Below, in pieces: positions 41,355 through 49,469 of a stretch of DNA of 64,000 bases. Position 1 is the stretch's first letter; the number at the start of each line of letters is the position of its first letter. A program made the translations under genes and the position numbers. This DNA comes from Armatimonadota bacterium (lineage in GTDB: Bacteria; Armatimonadota; Fimbriimonadia; Fimbriimonadales; Fimbriimonadaceae): positions 372,001-436,000 of the forward strand of contig JADFMN010000001.1 in the NCBI GenBank assembly GCA_022563855.1, written 5' to 3'. Below the pieces are notes generated by a model. The model made no database searches and was not told where the DNA came from. It worked only from the letters and a program-made list of their open reading frames with translations.

Positions 41355-41810
41355 ATGATCGGCAAGCCGTTCCCAGAATTCAGGTTAGAGGACCAAAACG
41401 GAAAAACCTGGACGCGCCAGGACTTGCTTGGGAAACAGACCGTCCTGTTTTGCTATCCGAAGGACGGTACGCCTGGGTGAACCGTCGAGGCTCGCGAGTT
41501 TCGCGACGCACACTCCCGGTTCGGCGAAGTCCAGCTCGTCGGCCTTAGCCCGGACACCGTCAAGTCACATCAGAAATTCAGCGCCAAGAACGACCTGAAG
41601 ATGCCGCTGCTCGCAGATGAACAGAAGGGCTTGCTGACGGCGCTCGGAGTATGGGTAGAAAAGTCGCTGTACGGCCGAAAGTACATGGGCGTCGATCGCA
41701 GCACGTTCGTCGTAGACTCCGATGGAGTCGTCGTTCACGCGTGGTCGAAAGTGAAGCCGAAAGACCATGCGGCTCAGGTTCTAGCGTGGCTGGAAGCGAA
41801 CAGCCGGTAA
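41355..41810 (+). CDS. Bcp/PrxQ-type peroxiredoxin with TGA (selenocysteine?) at the catalytic position
   Basis: Read with TGA 41478-41480 as an amino acid, the frame gives a complete 151 aa peroxiredoxin: GKPFPEFRLEDQNGKTW, VLFCYPKDGTPG, X42, TVEAREFRD, LVGLSPDTVKSHQKF, LPLLAD-like MPLLADEQK and RSTFVVDSDG. In Bcp/PrxQ proteins X42 is the peroxidatic Cys of TPGCT. The sequence after TGA remains perfectly conserved in family pattern, and a SECIS-like hairpin lies 12 bases downstream, so selenocysteine insertion is likely. The resolving Cys of E. coli Bcp is Arg here (TVEAR), so it would act as a one-selenol enzyme. A point nonsense mutation is the alternative. Confidence 0.8.
41478..41506 (+). 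promoter_or_regulatory. Candidate bacterial SECIS element
   Basis: After UGA (41478-41480), TCGCGA (41492-41497) pairs with TCGCGA (41501-41506) around the loop GTT. The loop starts 18 bases after UGA and its first base is G. Bacterial SECIS elements typically place a small apical loop 16-37 bases after UGA with a G in the first two loop bases, so both criteria are met. Confidence 0.65.
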
Positions 41811-41823
41811 AATCGTACTCGGA

Positions 41824-42609
41824 ATGGCTGGAAAGCGCACTGCGCCCTCGATCCTAGCGATGAAGGCCAAAGGCGAGCTGATCGTCTCGGTCACGGCGTA
41901 CGACGTGACGAGCGGTGCGATCGCGGATGCGTCCGGAGTCGACCTGATTCTGGTTGGCGACTCGCTCGGAAACGTCGTGCTAGGCTACGACTCGACTGTC
42001 GGCGTCACGATGGCCGACATGGTCCATCACGTCCGTGCGGCCAGAGCGGGCGTTAAGGACGCCCTCTTCATAGCCGACCTACCGTTCGGAAGCTATCAAG
42101 AGTCTCCGCCGCAGGCAGTACGTTCCGCCGTCGAACTCATGAGAGCTGGCGCTGAGGGCGTGAAGCTTGAAGGCGCGTACGTCGAGCAGGTCGCGGCGAT
42201 CACCAAAGCTGGCATCCCCGTGATGGGGCACGTCGGCCTCACGCCGCAATCGGTGCACGCTTTTGGCGGACACAAGGTGCAGGGCAAGGGCGAGGACGGC
42301 GAGAGAATCCGAGGCGAGGCGTGCGCTATTCAGGATGCCGGTGCGTTCTCCATCGTGCTCGAACTCATGCCAGCAAAGCTCGCCGGCAGAATCACGGCGG
42401 ACCTCGACATCCCGACTATCGGGATTGGCGCCGGACCGCACTGCGACGGCCAGATCCAAGTTTTTCACGACATCATGGGCCTGAGCGAGCGCACTTTCAA
42501 ACACGCAAAGGATTTCGCGCAAGCACGCAAGGCGATGGCCGAGGGGATGACTCAGTACTCCGAAGAAGTGCGAACCGGAGTCTTCCCTTCGCAGGAAAAC
42601 AGCTTTTGA
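41824..42609 (+). CDS. panB: 3-Methyl-2-oxobutanoate hydroxymethyltransferase
   Basis: PanB makes ketopantoate from 2-oxoisovalerate and methylene-THF, the first step to pantothenate and CoA. Family blocks are VTAYDVTSGAIADASGVDLILVGDSLGNVVLGYDST-type N-terminal strand (metal-binding Asp in DSLG), ADLPFGSYQ, KLEGAYV, GHVGLTPQSVHAFGG and IGIGAGPHCDGQIQV. Length 261 aa is normal. The stop overlaps the TTG start of panC. Confidence 0.95.
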   Translation: MAGKRTAPSILAMKAKGELIVSVTAYDVTSGAIADASGVDLILVGDSLGNVVLGYDSTVGVTMADMVHHVRAARAGVKDALFIADLPFGSYQESPPQAVRSAVELMRAGAEGVKLEGAYVEQVAAITKAGIPVMGHVGLTPQSVHAFGGHKVQGKGEDGERIRGEACAIQDAGAFSIVLELMPAKLAGRITADLDIPTIGIGAGPHCDGQIQVFHDIMGLSERTFKHAKDFAQARKAMAEGMTQYSEEVRTGVFPSQENSF

Positions 42610-43427
42610 GGGTTCTCAGCTCTATCGCTGAACTTCGATCATTTCGTGATGGGCTCGACGACGTCGGTCTGGTCCCGACTATGGGGGCGTTTCACGACGG
42701 GCACGTGCGCCTGATGAGCGAGTCCGCCAAAGAGTGCAAGACGACGATCGTTTCGTTGTTCGTCAATCCGATGCAGTTCAACTCGCCGGCAGACTTCAAT
42801 ACTTATCCGCGAGACTTGGATACAGATATGGCCGTTGCTGAGCGAGCCGGCGTCGATGCAGTCTTCGTGCCTGCCGAGTCCGAAATGGTCACAAAGGGCG
42901 TGTACGACAGACTGCCTGCAAGGATCGCCGACCAGTGGGAGGGCGAGCACCGACCAGGGCACTTTGCTGGCGTAGCGACGATCGTATTGAGACTGTTCAC
43001 GTTGGTCAGTCCGCAGAGAGCGTATTTTGGCGAGAAAGACTTGCAGCAGTGCGCTGTTATCCGCTGCCTAATCCGCGAGGAAAAGCTAGACGTGGAACTC
43101 CGAACGATCGAGACCGTCCGTGAGCCGTCTGGCCTGGCGATGTCTAGTCGGAACGAGCTATTGAGCGAAAATGATCGCGAGAAGGCTGGACGCATATATC
43201 ACACCCTGCAAAGCCTGGCGGGCGTGATTCAGGCAAGCCTTGAGCCAGTTTCACCGCTTTGCACTGCGGCGCGAGAGGAGCTTGAAAGGCCAGGTTTTCA
43301 CGTTCAGTACTTGGCTTATGTTGACCCGGAGAGCATGCGCGAACGCACAGATCCGGAAGCCGGCGGCCGGTTGATTATAGCCGCGATCCTGTCCCGCGTC
43401 CGACTGATCGACAACGTTGCTGTCTAG
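42606..43427 (+). CDS. panC: Pantothenate synthetase
   Basis: PanC joins pantoate and beta-alanine with ATP. A TTG start at 42606 overlaps the panB stop (TTGA) and yields 273 aa; the longer frame from 42321 lies antisense-free inside panB and is a shadow. Motifs are VPTMGAFHDGHVRLM (HIGH-like), LFVNPMQF, YFGEKDLQQ and EPSGLAMSSRNELL. panB and panC form an operon. Confidence 0.95.
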   Translation: MRVLSSIAELRSFRDGLDDVGLVPTMGAFHDGHVRLMSESAKECKTTIVSLFVNPMQFNSPADFNTYPRDLDTDMAVAERAGVDAVFVPAESEMVTKGVYDRLPARIADQWEGEHRPGHFAGVATIVLRLFTLVSPQRAYFGEKDLQQCAVIRCLIREEKLDVELRTIETVREPSGLAMSSRNELLSENDREKAGRIYHTLQSLAGVIQASLEPVSPLCTAAREELERPGFHVQYLAYVDPESMRERTDPEAGGRLIIAAILSRVRLIDNVAV

Positions 43428-43455
43428 CCATTAGGCCAATTTGACCTGCTAAGGC

Positions 43456-43486
43456 TTGACTTCATACTCTTATAATAACATATAAT
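43456..43486 (+). promoter_or_regulatory. Likely promoter of the basic-protein gene
   Basis: TTGACT at 43456 and TATAAT at 43481 are separated by 19 bases; a second TATAAT at 43471 overlaps the spacer. The AT-rich run is unlike the surroundings. Confidence 0.5.
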
Positions 43487-43551
43487 ATCGATTCACTGTT
43501 TGCAAAGCCGGGAGGTGTTTATGGCTGCAAATAGTCTTCCCGGAGATACAA

Positions 43552-44025
43552 ATGGCAAGAAGTTTAGAAAAAATCAAGTTCGGCCTAAAGCTTAGAACCA
43601 CCAAGAAGGACAACGTACTGACGCTGCGCATGGGGACTCGAAAGATGGTGATACCCGTCGAGGCGAGACTGATCTCCTCCGACGAATACGTATTCCTGCA
43701 CATCCCACCGACTGCAGAGCTAATGAAGATTTCAAAGTCAGGATTGGAAGTCATCACGAAAGGACCAGATGCTGAGGTCGCTGTCAAGACGTTCCGGCGT
43801 CGACGCCGAGCGCGAAACGTCAAGCCCGTCCAGATGCCCTCAGCGTTGGCAGACGCGTTGAGGAAGATGCCTGGCGGCTATAAGCTCGGATACGGCGAAG
43901 ATGGCAAGCCCAGATTGGTCAAAAGGCGAAAGCGCCGAGCCACCAAGAAGGTCGCCGTCGCCAAGACGACGAGGCGCAAAGCGACGACCAGGAAGAAGCG
44001 AAAGACCACGAGACGAAGGAAGTAA
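43552..44025 (+). CDS. Highly basic protein with histone H1-like tail
   Basis: The first ~85 residues form a small beta-rich domain of unknown family; residues about 83-90 are Arg-rich (FRRRRRARN), and the last ~40 are Lys/Arg/Thr/Ala-rich (KKVAVAKTTRRKATTRKKRK), like bacterial histone H1-like or nucleoid proteins. A role in binding DNA or RNA is inference. It has its own AT-rich promoter and hairpin. Confidence 0.7.
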   Translation: MARSLEKIKFGLKLRTTKKDNVLTLRMGTRKMVIPVEARLISSDEYVFLHIPPTAELMKISKSGLEVITKGPDAEVAVKTFRRRRRARNVKPVQMPSALADALRKMPGGYKLGYGEDGKPRLVKRRKRRATKKVAVAKTTRRKATTRKKRKTTRRRK

Positions 44026-44054
44026 GAAGCAACCTTTCTGCGTCTGATCAATTC

Positions 44055-44083
44055 GGGGCCTTTGAGAATCTCTCAGAGGCCCC
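44055..44083 (+). terminator. Hairpin after the basic-protein gene
   Basis: GGGGCCTTTGAGA pairs with TCTCAGAGGCCCC (one G-T wobble) around ATC. No T-run follows. Confidence 0.65.
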
Positions 44084-44123
44084 TCAGCGTCGGAGCTATA
44101 TGGGATAGAATCCAACCGTTCTG

Positions 44124-44198
44124 GCCGCCTTAGCTCAGGGGTAGAGCAGCTGTTTTGTAAACAGCAGGTCACCCGTTCGAATCGGGTAGGCGGCTCCA
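44124..44198 (+). tRNA. tRNA-Thr (TGT)
   Basis: A 75-base cloverleaf: acceptor GCCGCCT/AGGCGGC, D arm GCTCAGGGGTAGAGC, anticodon stem GCTGT/ACAGC with loop TTTGTAA, T arm CCCGTTCGAATCGGG and encoded CCA. The TGT anticodon reads ACA and other threonine codons. Confidence 0.96.
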
Positions 44199-44360
44199 GA
44201 ATCAGGTTTAAATCCGGTCTAACACCCCTTACATTGAGCCCTGTCTGCGCCAATTCAGATCACAGCCGAACTGCGCCCGGATTCCCGTAATGGTACGCTA
44301 GGCCAGTTCGCTTCCGGCCGGTGCGCAGGTCTGTGGATAAAGCGGCACGCGGTTGCAACA

Positions 44361-45761
44361 ATGACCGACTCGACTCACAGCGACGAATCGAGACCCAGCC
44401 TCTGGTCGCGGGCCGCAGCGGCCGCCGCCAAAACTCCGGAAACGCGCAACCGCTACGTCGACTTCCTGCGGGCGCTCTCCATCATGGCCGTGATCTCCGG
44501 CCACTGGCTGGTTACCGCCGCGTTTCTCAGCAGCGATAAACTGGACGTCGGCAATCTGCTGGCGTACCAGGATTGGACAAAGTGGCTTACTTGGCTGTTC
44601 CAAGTCATGCCGATCTTCTTCCTCGTCGGCGGCTACGCGAACGGCGTGTCGTGGAACGCGGCGATGCGAGACGGGCGGAGCTACAAGGAGTGGCTGAAAG
44701 CGCGGCTTGAACGCCTCATCGGACCCGTCCTGCCGCTGCTCGCCGTGTGGGCCGTGATCGGCGTCGTCGTTCACCTGATCAGGGCGGATTCCGTGACTGT
44801 CCTAGTCATGGATCCAAACGGAATTACCGTCGCGAAACCGGCTTTTGAAGCGTTCTCCATGTTGGCCATCGTCCCGGCCTGGTTCCTCGCGGTCTACGTC
44901 GTCGTCGTCGTTCTCGCGCCGGTGACGTACGGAGCGTGGAAACGGTTCGGATTCGGCTCCTTCTGGGCGCTGGTCGCCCTAGCGGCGGTGGACGACGTGT
45001 TGTTCTTCCGCACCGGTATCGATGCCATCGGGTATTTCAACTTCGTGTTCATCTGGTTCGCAGTCCACCAGCTCGGCTACGCGTGGCGCGACGGACGGCT
45101 CGAAGGGCTCAAGAAGACGCTAGTTTGGGGGATCGGTGGTTTGGCGCTCTTGATCGTGCTGGTCACGATCGAATGGCTGCCGTATCCCGTCAACATGGCG
45201 GGCAACACCGGCGAGGGAGTGAGCAACTCGTTCCCGCCGAAGCTCCCAATGCTGGCGCTCGGTCTCGCGCAGTGCGGGATGCTGCTCTCCATCGAGGGAC
45301 CGATGCGACGCTGGCTCACAAGGGCAAGGCCGTGGACCGCGACGCTGCTCGTCAACGGGATGATCATGACGATCTACCTCTGGCACTTCAGCGCGGCGAT
45401 GTTGGTCATTAGTCTGGCGTGGAAGTTCTGGCCTGCGGGACTAGCAGCGTTTCCCGGGAGCGGGCCGTGGTGGGCCGCCCGGCCACTTTGGCTCATCGTT
45501 TACCTTGTTGCGCTCGTGGTTTTGTCGCTGGCGTTTGGGCGGTTCGAGCGCGGCCGCGCAGGTGCTGAACCCGCAGCTGCGTGGCGACAGATCGTCGGCG
45601 CCTCGATGATGTGCGTCGGCCTCGCGCTCCTGGCGAAAGACGGGATCGTGTTCGAGGGATGGCTCAAGCTTCAGACTTGGGTGTTTCTCTTGCCGATCCT
45701 GGGCGCAGCCGTAGCAGGCGTCCTGCCGTTCGGCACATCGGCGCGACGAGCGGCAAAGTAG
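44361..45761 (+). CDS. Acyltransferase-3 family membrane protein
   Basis: A 466 aa protein with about ten membrane helices. RYVDFLRALSIMAVISGHWLV is the N-terminal signature of acyltransferase family 3, with His in SGHW as candidate catalytic residue; FFLVGGYAN and the Arg-rich KARLERLIGPVLPL loop follow. Family members O-acylate surface sugars, lipids or peptidoglycan. No sugar-related neighbour indicates the substrate. Confidence 0.85.
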   Translation: MTDSTHSDESRPSLWSRAAAAAAKTPETRNRYVDFLRALSIMAVISGHWLVTAAFLSSDKLDVGNLLAYQDWTKWLTWLFQVMPIFFLVGGYANGVSWNAAMRDGRSYKEWLKARLERLIGPVLPLLAVWAVIGVVVHLIRADSVTVLVMDPNGITVAKPAFEAFSMLAIVPAWFLAVYVVVVVLAPVTYGAWKRFGFGSFWALVALAAVDDVLFFRTGIDAIGYFNFVFIWFAVHQLGYAWRDGRLEGLKKTLVWGIGGLALLIVLVTIEWLPYPVNMAGNTGEGVSNSFPPKLPMLALGLAQCGMLLSIEGPMRRWLTRARPWTATLLVNGMIMTIYLWHFSAAMLVISLAWKFWPAGLAAFPGSGPWWAARPLWLIVYLVALVVLSLAFGRFERGRAGAEPAAAWRQIVGASMMCVGLALLAKDGIVFEGWLKLQTWVFLLPILGAAVAGVLPFGTSARRAAK

Positions 45762-46175
45762 CGCAACCAGCTTCCACACCTCTCCCCATGAGACCGTTCT
45801 ACTAAGGCGTCTTCAGTGGAGAGTCCGCAGCGAACAGATGTTAGGCGAGGGGTTCAAGCTCTCGAGTGCGGTGTAGCAGAAGCGCCACCCTCCATGGACC
45901 GCAGGCCATTCCCTCTCCCCATGAGGGATAGGGTGAGGGGTTCAAGCGACAAAGTCCTTTCCGCTTAGTCTTCTTCCAACGAAAGAATGCGGAAAATTTG
46001 AAGGGACTTTTTCTGTTTGGACCCCCTCCCTAACCTTTGCGCGGCAAGACTCTCCACCGGAGAGGTCTTGGCGGCAAATCCCGAGGCACCGTGGGAGGGG
46101 AGTACCTTGCGGCGGGCGGCACGGGTAAGTCGCTGCAAAGCCCGCGCCGTCAGAAGGATTTCTCGTCACCAGTCT
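45762..46175. other. Gene-free stretch with CTCTCC-type repeats
   Basis: It holds CCCTCTCCCCATGAGGGATAG-type arms (45911-45940), the AAAGTCCTTTCCGCTTAGTC motif (45951-45970) shared with 37069-37089, a long imperfect inverted repeat with GAAGGGACTTT (45999-46009) and a GC-rich hairpin GACTCTCCACCGGAGAGGTC (46050-46069). No coding sequence is supported. Confidence 0.5.
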
Positions 46176-46817
46176 TCAGCTGCGCCTAACGCCAGTCATT
46201 GCAGTGAAGCTCACAAGCACGCCGGGCGCGCCTCCGTCCCTGGCCCAGAGCGAGATGGAAACAGGACCGGCAAAGGCGCCGACGTAGTAGTTGACGTCGT
46301 GCCCTGTTTGTTGGAACCCGAGGAACACCAAGTCTTCCAAAGTGAGCCGCACTCCACTGACTAAATGTAGGTGGCTCTCATTCGGCCGGTCGACGAAACC
46401 AGCGTAAGCGTTCAATCGCGATGAGCCGAGCGCAAACCGCTTGCCCGTCGTTACGAACGGCGCAACTTTGTCGTCGAACGAGTCTTGGAACGCGAATCCA
46501 AGGTTCAGGTACGGCGACGCGTCACTCTCGGGAACCAGGTCGTAGTTGCCCAGCAGACGGACGTAGCCTGTACGCCAGATGTAAGCGGCCCCGACCTGCA
46601 GCCTCCGCATCGCGGGCGGCTTGTACCAAACAAACGTCTGGGTCGAGTCGTCACCGACGGCTGGCACGGTGAAGGTGGATACGGTGAACTCGGGCGCACG
46701 GCCCGAGGGTGCGGCGGACGCAGAGCCCGCCGAACCAGCGGCTCATATCGGTCACCCACTCTGCGCCAGCAGGAGGCCAGGCACAAGGAAAAGGCCAAGC
46801 GCGAATATATTTCTCAT
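46176..46817 (-). pseudogene. Exported beta-barrel-like protein with two in-frame TGA codons
   Basis: The ATG at 46817 overlaps the stop of the MerR-thioredoxin gene (ATGA) and starts a good signal peptide (MRNIFALGLFLVPGLLLAQSG). Codons 22 and 25 are TGA (46752-46754, 46743-46745), separated by Pro-Ile. The same frame then continues to 46176 as an Ala/Ser-rich linker and a ~150-residue beta-strand-rich domain (LQVGAAYIWRTGYVRLLGNYDL, GKRFALGSSRLNAYAGFV). This looks like one gene broken by two nonsense codons after its signal peptide. Recoding as a U-x-x-U motif is possible but unproven. Translation from GTG 46667 would lack a signal peptide. Confidence 0.6.
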
Positions 46818-47467
46818 GCGGATCTCCGCAGCGCCTCGATGGCTTCCTCGCTTGTAGGTCTGCCGCAGAAGACGATCTTGCCGTCTCGAACGATCGTCGG
46901 AGCGGACTTGACGCCCAGTGCCCTCGCTTCGTCGGAGTCGACGGGCTTGACCTCGACCGAGCACCCGCAGGGTGCGACCGCATCGCGGACAATTCTTGCC
47001 GCCTCTTCGCACAGGCCGCAAGTGGCGGAGTAGATAGTGATCTTGCTGTTTGTCATTTGTTCTTCCATGAAGTCTTCTTGTGATCGGCCGGTTATTATTG
47101 GGCATGGCCCGGACTCTGAGCGCTGACCGCGCGCACACGCATCGAGTCGCTCTGTGAGGAGCCGCTCGATCTCGGTCATTCGCGCGATGGCCTCTTTGAT
47201 GCTCCTCACGCGCGCTTTCGCGAAGAGTGAGATGGTTTCGCACCGATCCGGCTCCTCCGCGACGTTGAGCATCCGACGAATCTCCACGAGCGAGAATCCG
47301 AGCCGCTTTGCGGCGAGCACAGTCTCCACACGCTCGATCGAGCCGTCGTCGTACTCCCGATACCCGGCTTCCGTCCGCCGTGTGGCAGGCAAGAGTCCAC
47401 GGCTCTCGTAGTACCGAAGGGTCGAGCTACTTAGCCCAGTTCGCTCCGCCAGTTCACCGATCTTCAT
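46814..47467 (-). CDS. MerR-family regulator fused to a thioredoxin-like domain
   Basis: Residues 1 to about 130 are a MerR metalloregulator: MKIGELAERTGLSSSTLRYYESRGLL helix-turn-helix and a metal-site cysteine pattern (RCETI, DACARG, GPCPII) like the Hg(II)-binding triad of MerR. Residues about 145-217 form a glutaredoxin/thioredoxin-like domain (ITIYSATCGLCEEAARIV with CGLC, KSAPTIVRDGKIVFCG). One open frame covers both. Upstream lies a TTCAACCTAGGTTGAA operator. It is translationally coupled to the exported gene at 46817. Metal- or thiol-responsive control is inferred; no mercuric reductase is nearby. Confidence 0.85.
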   Translation of the reverse strand: MKIGELAERTGLSSSTLRYYESRGLLPATRRTEAGYREYDDGSIERVETVLAAKRLGFSLVEIRRMLNVAEEPDRCETISLFAKARVRSIKEAIARMTEIERLLTERLDACARGQRSESGPCPIITGRSQEDFMEEQMTNSKITIYSATCGLCEEAARIVRDAVAPCGCSVEVKPVDSDEARALGVKSAPTIVRDGKIVFCGRPTSEEAIEALRRSA

Positions 47468-47496
47468 TTTTCTGACTTCATTGTAGAATATGAAGC

Positions 47497-47518
47497 TTCA
47501 ACCTAGGTTGAATGTCAA
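47497..47518 (-). promoter_or_regulatory. MerR-type operator/promoter
   Basis: The perfect palindrome TTCAACCTAGGTTGAA directly follows TTGACA (-35, read on the minus strand, 47518-47513), the arrangement of MerR-family promoters in which the dyad fills a long spacer. AT-rich -10 candidates lie near 47485-47492, and the MerR-thioredoxin start is at 47467. Confidence 0.75.
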
Positions 47519-47693
47519 GGGTCCCAGTGAACTCGTGAAATCGACGTGCGGCCGGATTGACCTGCGGGACCACACCGGTTCCGTCGTCCTCGACGTCCCT
47601 AAGCTCCCTTGCGGCGGGTCTGCATGTCGAAGGGTCGAAGTGCCGAATAACGATGTGCCGCTCCCGGCCAGTGACGGGTACATTGGGGCGAAG

Positions 47694-49391
47694 ATGGACA
47701 TACGGCCTTGGCACCGGTTCTACGACAGCGGGGTGCCGACGAGTCCTAGGTTCGAGAACGTTCCGATTCCGGAGTATCTCAAGCGGTCGGCGACGCTATA
47801 CGGCAGCTCCACGGCGCTCATTTATATGAACTGCCACATGAATTACCGCCATCTCAAGGACGACGCGAATCGGTTCGCGACCGCGCTGGTAGATCTCGGA
47901 GTCGGCAAGGACACCAAGGTCGGCATCCAACTGGCCAACATCCCCCAGGCAGTGATCGCCTACTACGCCATCCTCTCGCTCGGAGGACAGGTAGTCATGA
48001 CCAATCCCCTTTACGTCGAACGAGAGCTCGAGCATCAGTGGAACGATGCCGAATGCTCCGTGGTCGTCGTCAGCGACTACTTGTTCGAGAGTCGCATCCG
48101 GGCCATCCGGGACAAGCTCCCCGTCAAGCACTACATCGTGACGTCGATTCCGGACTACGTTCGGTTCCCGCTAAACTTCATACTCTCCCTAAAACTCAAA
48201 CGGGCGAAAACGCCGATGATCGCAAAGGTCGCTCCGGATGAAGGCATCTATAACATGATTGACCTCATTCGGTCCAACCCGCCGAATCCTCCCGCGGTCG
48301 AGATCGATATCGACGATGTCGCGGTGCTGCAGTACACAGGCGGCACGACTGGCGTCTCGAAAGGTGCGATGCTCACCCATCGCAACCTGTCGTGCAACGT
48401 GCAGCAGATCAGCTCCTGGTTCACGGGCGTCGAGCCCGGCAAGGACGTTTTTCTCGCCTGTCTGCCCTACTTTCACGTTTACGGAATGACCGTCTGCATG
48501 AACTTCCCGATCTCCGTTGGGGCAGCGATCGTGCTCATGCCTGACCCGCGGGACATCTCGCGACTGATCTCGAACATCGCGAAACACCGGGTGACAATGT
48601 TTCCAGGGGTGCCGGCACAGTTCAACTCCATCAACAACTTCCCCGGGATTGAGAACTTCGACCTCACCAGCGTCAAATCGTGCTTCTCGGCTTCGGCCGC
48701 GTTGCCGAGCGCTGTCCGGGAGAGGTTTGAGGTAGTTACGCGCGGGACGATCGTCGAGGGGTTCGGGATGACCGAGACGTCGCCTGTGACCCATTGCAAC
48801 CCCCTCGGCGGCACGCGCAAGATCGGCAGTATCGGGGTGCCGGTTCCTGGCACAGACGCAAAGGTCGTGTCGCTCGAAGACGGCACGACGGAGCTGCCGG
48901 TCGGTGCGGAAGGCGAGCTCCTAATCCGAGGCCCGCAGGTGATGAAAGGGTACTGGAAGCAGCCGGGTGAGACCGAAGAGGCGATCAAAGACGGCTGGCT
49001 CTACACAGGGGACATCGCGACCGTCGACGAAGACGGTTACTTCTTCATCGTCGGTCGCAAGAAAGAGATCATCATCGCGGGCGGATTCAACATCTACCCC
49101 GACGAAGTGGACGACGTGCTCATGGCCCATCCCGCCGTCTTGGAGTCGGGCACGATCGGTATTCCGGACGAGAAGCGCGGCGAGACGGTGAAGTCTTTCG
49201 TTGTACTGGCCTCGGGCCGATCTGTGACGGAGGAGGCGCTGATCGAGTACTCCCGCAAGGAGCTCGCCGCCTACAAGGTTCCTCGGCAGATCGAGTTTCG
49301 AGATTCGCTCCCCAAGAGCGCCGCCCTCAAGATCCTTCGGCGGGAGCTGCGCGATGAGGAATTGAAGAAGAATTCCGAGAGCGACCGATAA
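47694..49391 (+). CDS. Long-chain acyl-CoA synthetase (AMP-binding)
   Basis: ATG 47694 (MDIRPWHRFY) is the natural start; the frame upstream to 47490 is regulatory DNA of the divergent MerR gene. The 565 aa protein has the adenylation motif LQYTGGTTGVSKGAMLTH, GFGMTETSPVTH, YTGDIATVDEDGYFFIVGRKKEIIIAGGFNIYP and the catalytic Lys near the end (PKSAALKILRREL). It matches FadD-type ligases that activate fatty acids to acyl-CoA. Confidence 0.9.
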   Translation: MDIRPWHRFYDSGVPTSPRFENVPIPEYLKRSATLYGSSTALIYMNCHMNYRHLKDDANRFATALVDLGVGKDTKVGIQLANIPQAVIAYYAILSLGGQVVMTNPLYVERELEHQWNDAECSVVVVSDYLFESRIRAIRDKLPVKHYIVTSIPDYVRFPLNFILSLKLKRAKTPMIAKVAPDEGIYNMIDLIRSNPPNPPAVEIDIDDVAVLQYTGGTTGVSKGAMLTHRNLSCNVQQISSWFTGVEPGKDVFLACLPYFHVYGMTVCMNFPISVGAAIVLMPDPRDISRLISNIAKHRVTMFPGVPAQFNSINNFPGIENFDLTSVKSCFSASAALPSAVRERFEVVTRGTIVEGFGMTETSPVTHCNPLGGTRKIGSIGVPVPGTDAKVVSLEDGTTELPVGAEGELLIRGPQVMKGYWKQPGETEEAIKDGWLYTGDIATVDEDGYFFIVGRKKEIIIAGGFNIYPDEVDDVLMAHPAVLESGTIGIPDEKRGETVKSFVVLASGRSVTEEALIEYSRKELAAYKVPRQIEFRDSLPKSAALKILRRELRDEELKKNSESDR

Positions 49392-49412
49392 CCGGTGATT
49401 GCGACCCGCTCC

Positions 49413-49446
49413 AACCCTCCACACTATGAGTATGGAGGGATGATAA
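49413..49446 (+). repeat. Isolated hairpin module of repeat A
   Basis: CCCTCCACACT-ATG-AGTATGGAGGG is a diverged copy of the hairpin found at 18.5, 19.35 and 20.3 kb, here between two convergent genes where it may terminate transcription. Confidence 0.75.
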
Positions 49447-49469
49447 GACACCCGGACCGGCTTTCGCTA

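Noticed and set aside
43840-44253. Minus-strand frame containing PPTRFERVTCCLQNS
   Set aside because: It reads through the tRNA-Thr (TGT) gene and the basic-protein gene in antisense, so it is not a gene.
47490-47693. N-terminal extension of the acyl-CoA synthetase from ATG 47490
   Set aside because: It overlaps the MerR-type operator and has no family similarity; the conserved protein begins at MDIRPWHRFY (47694).
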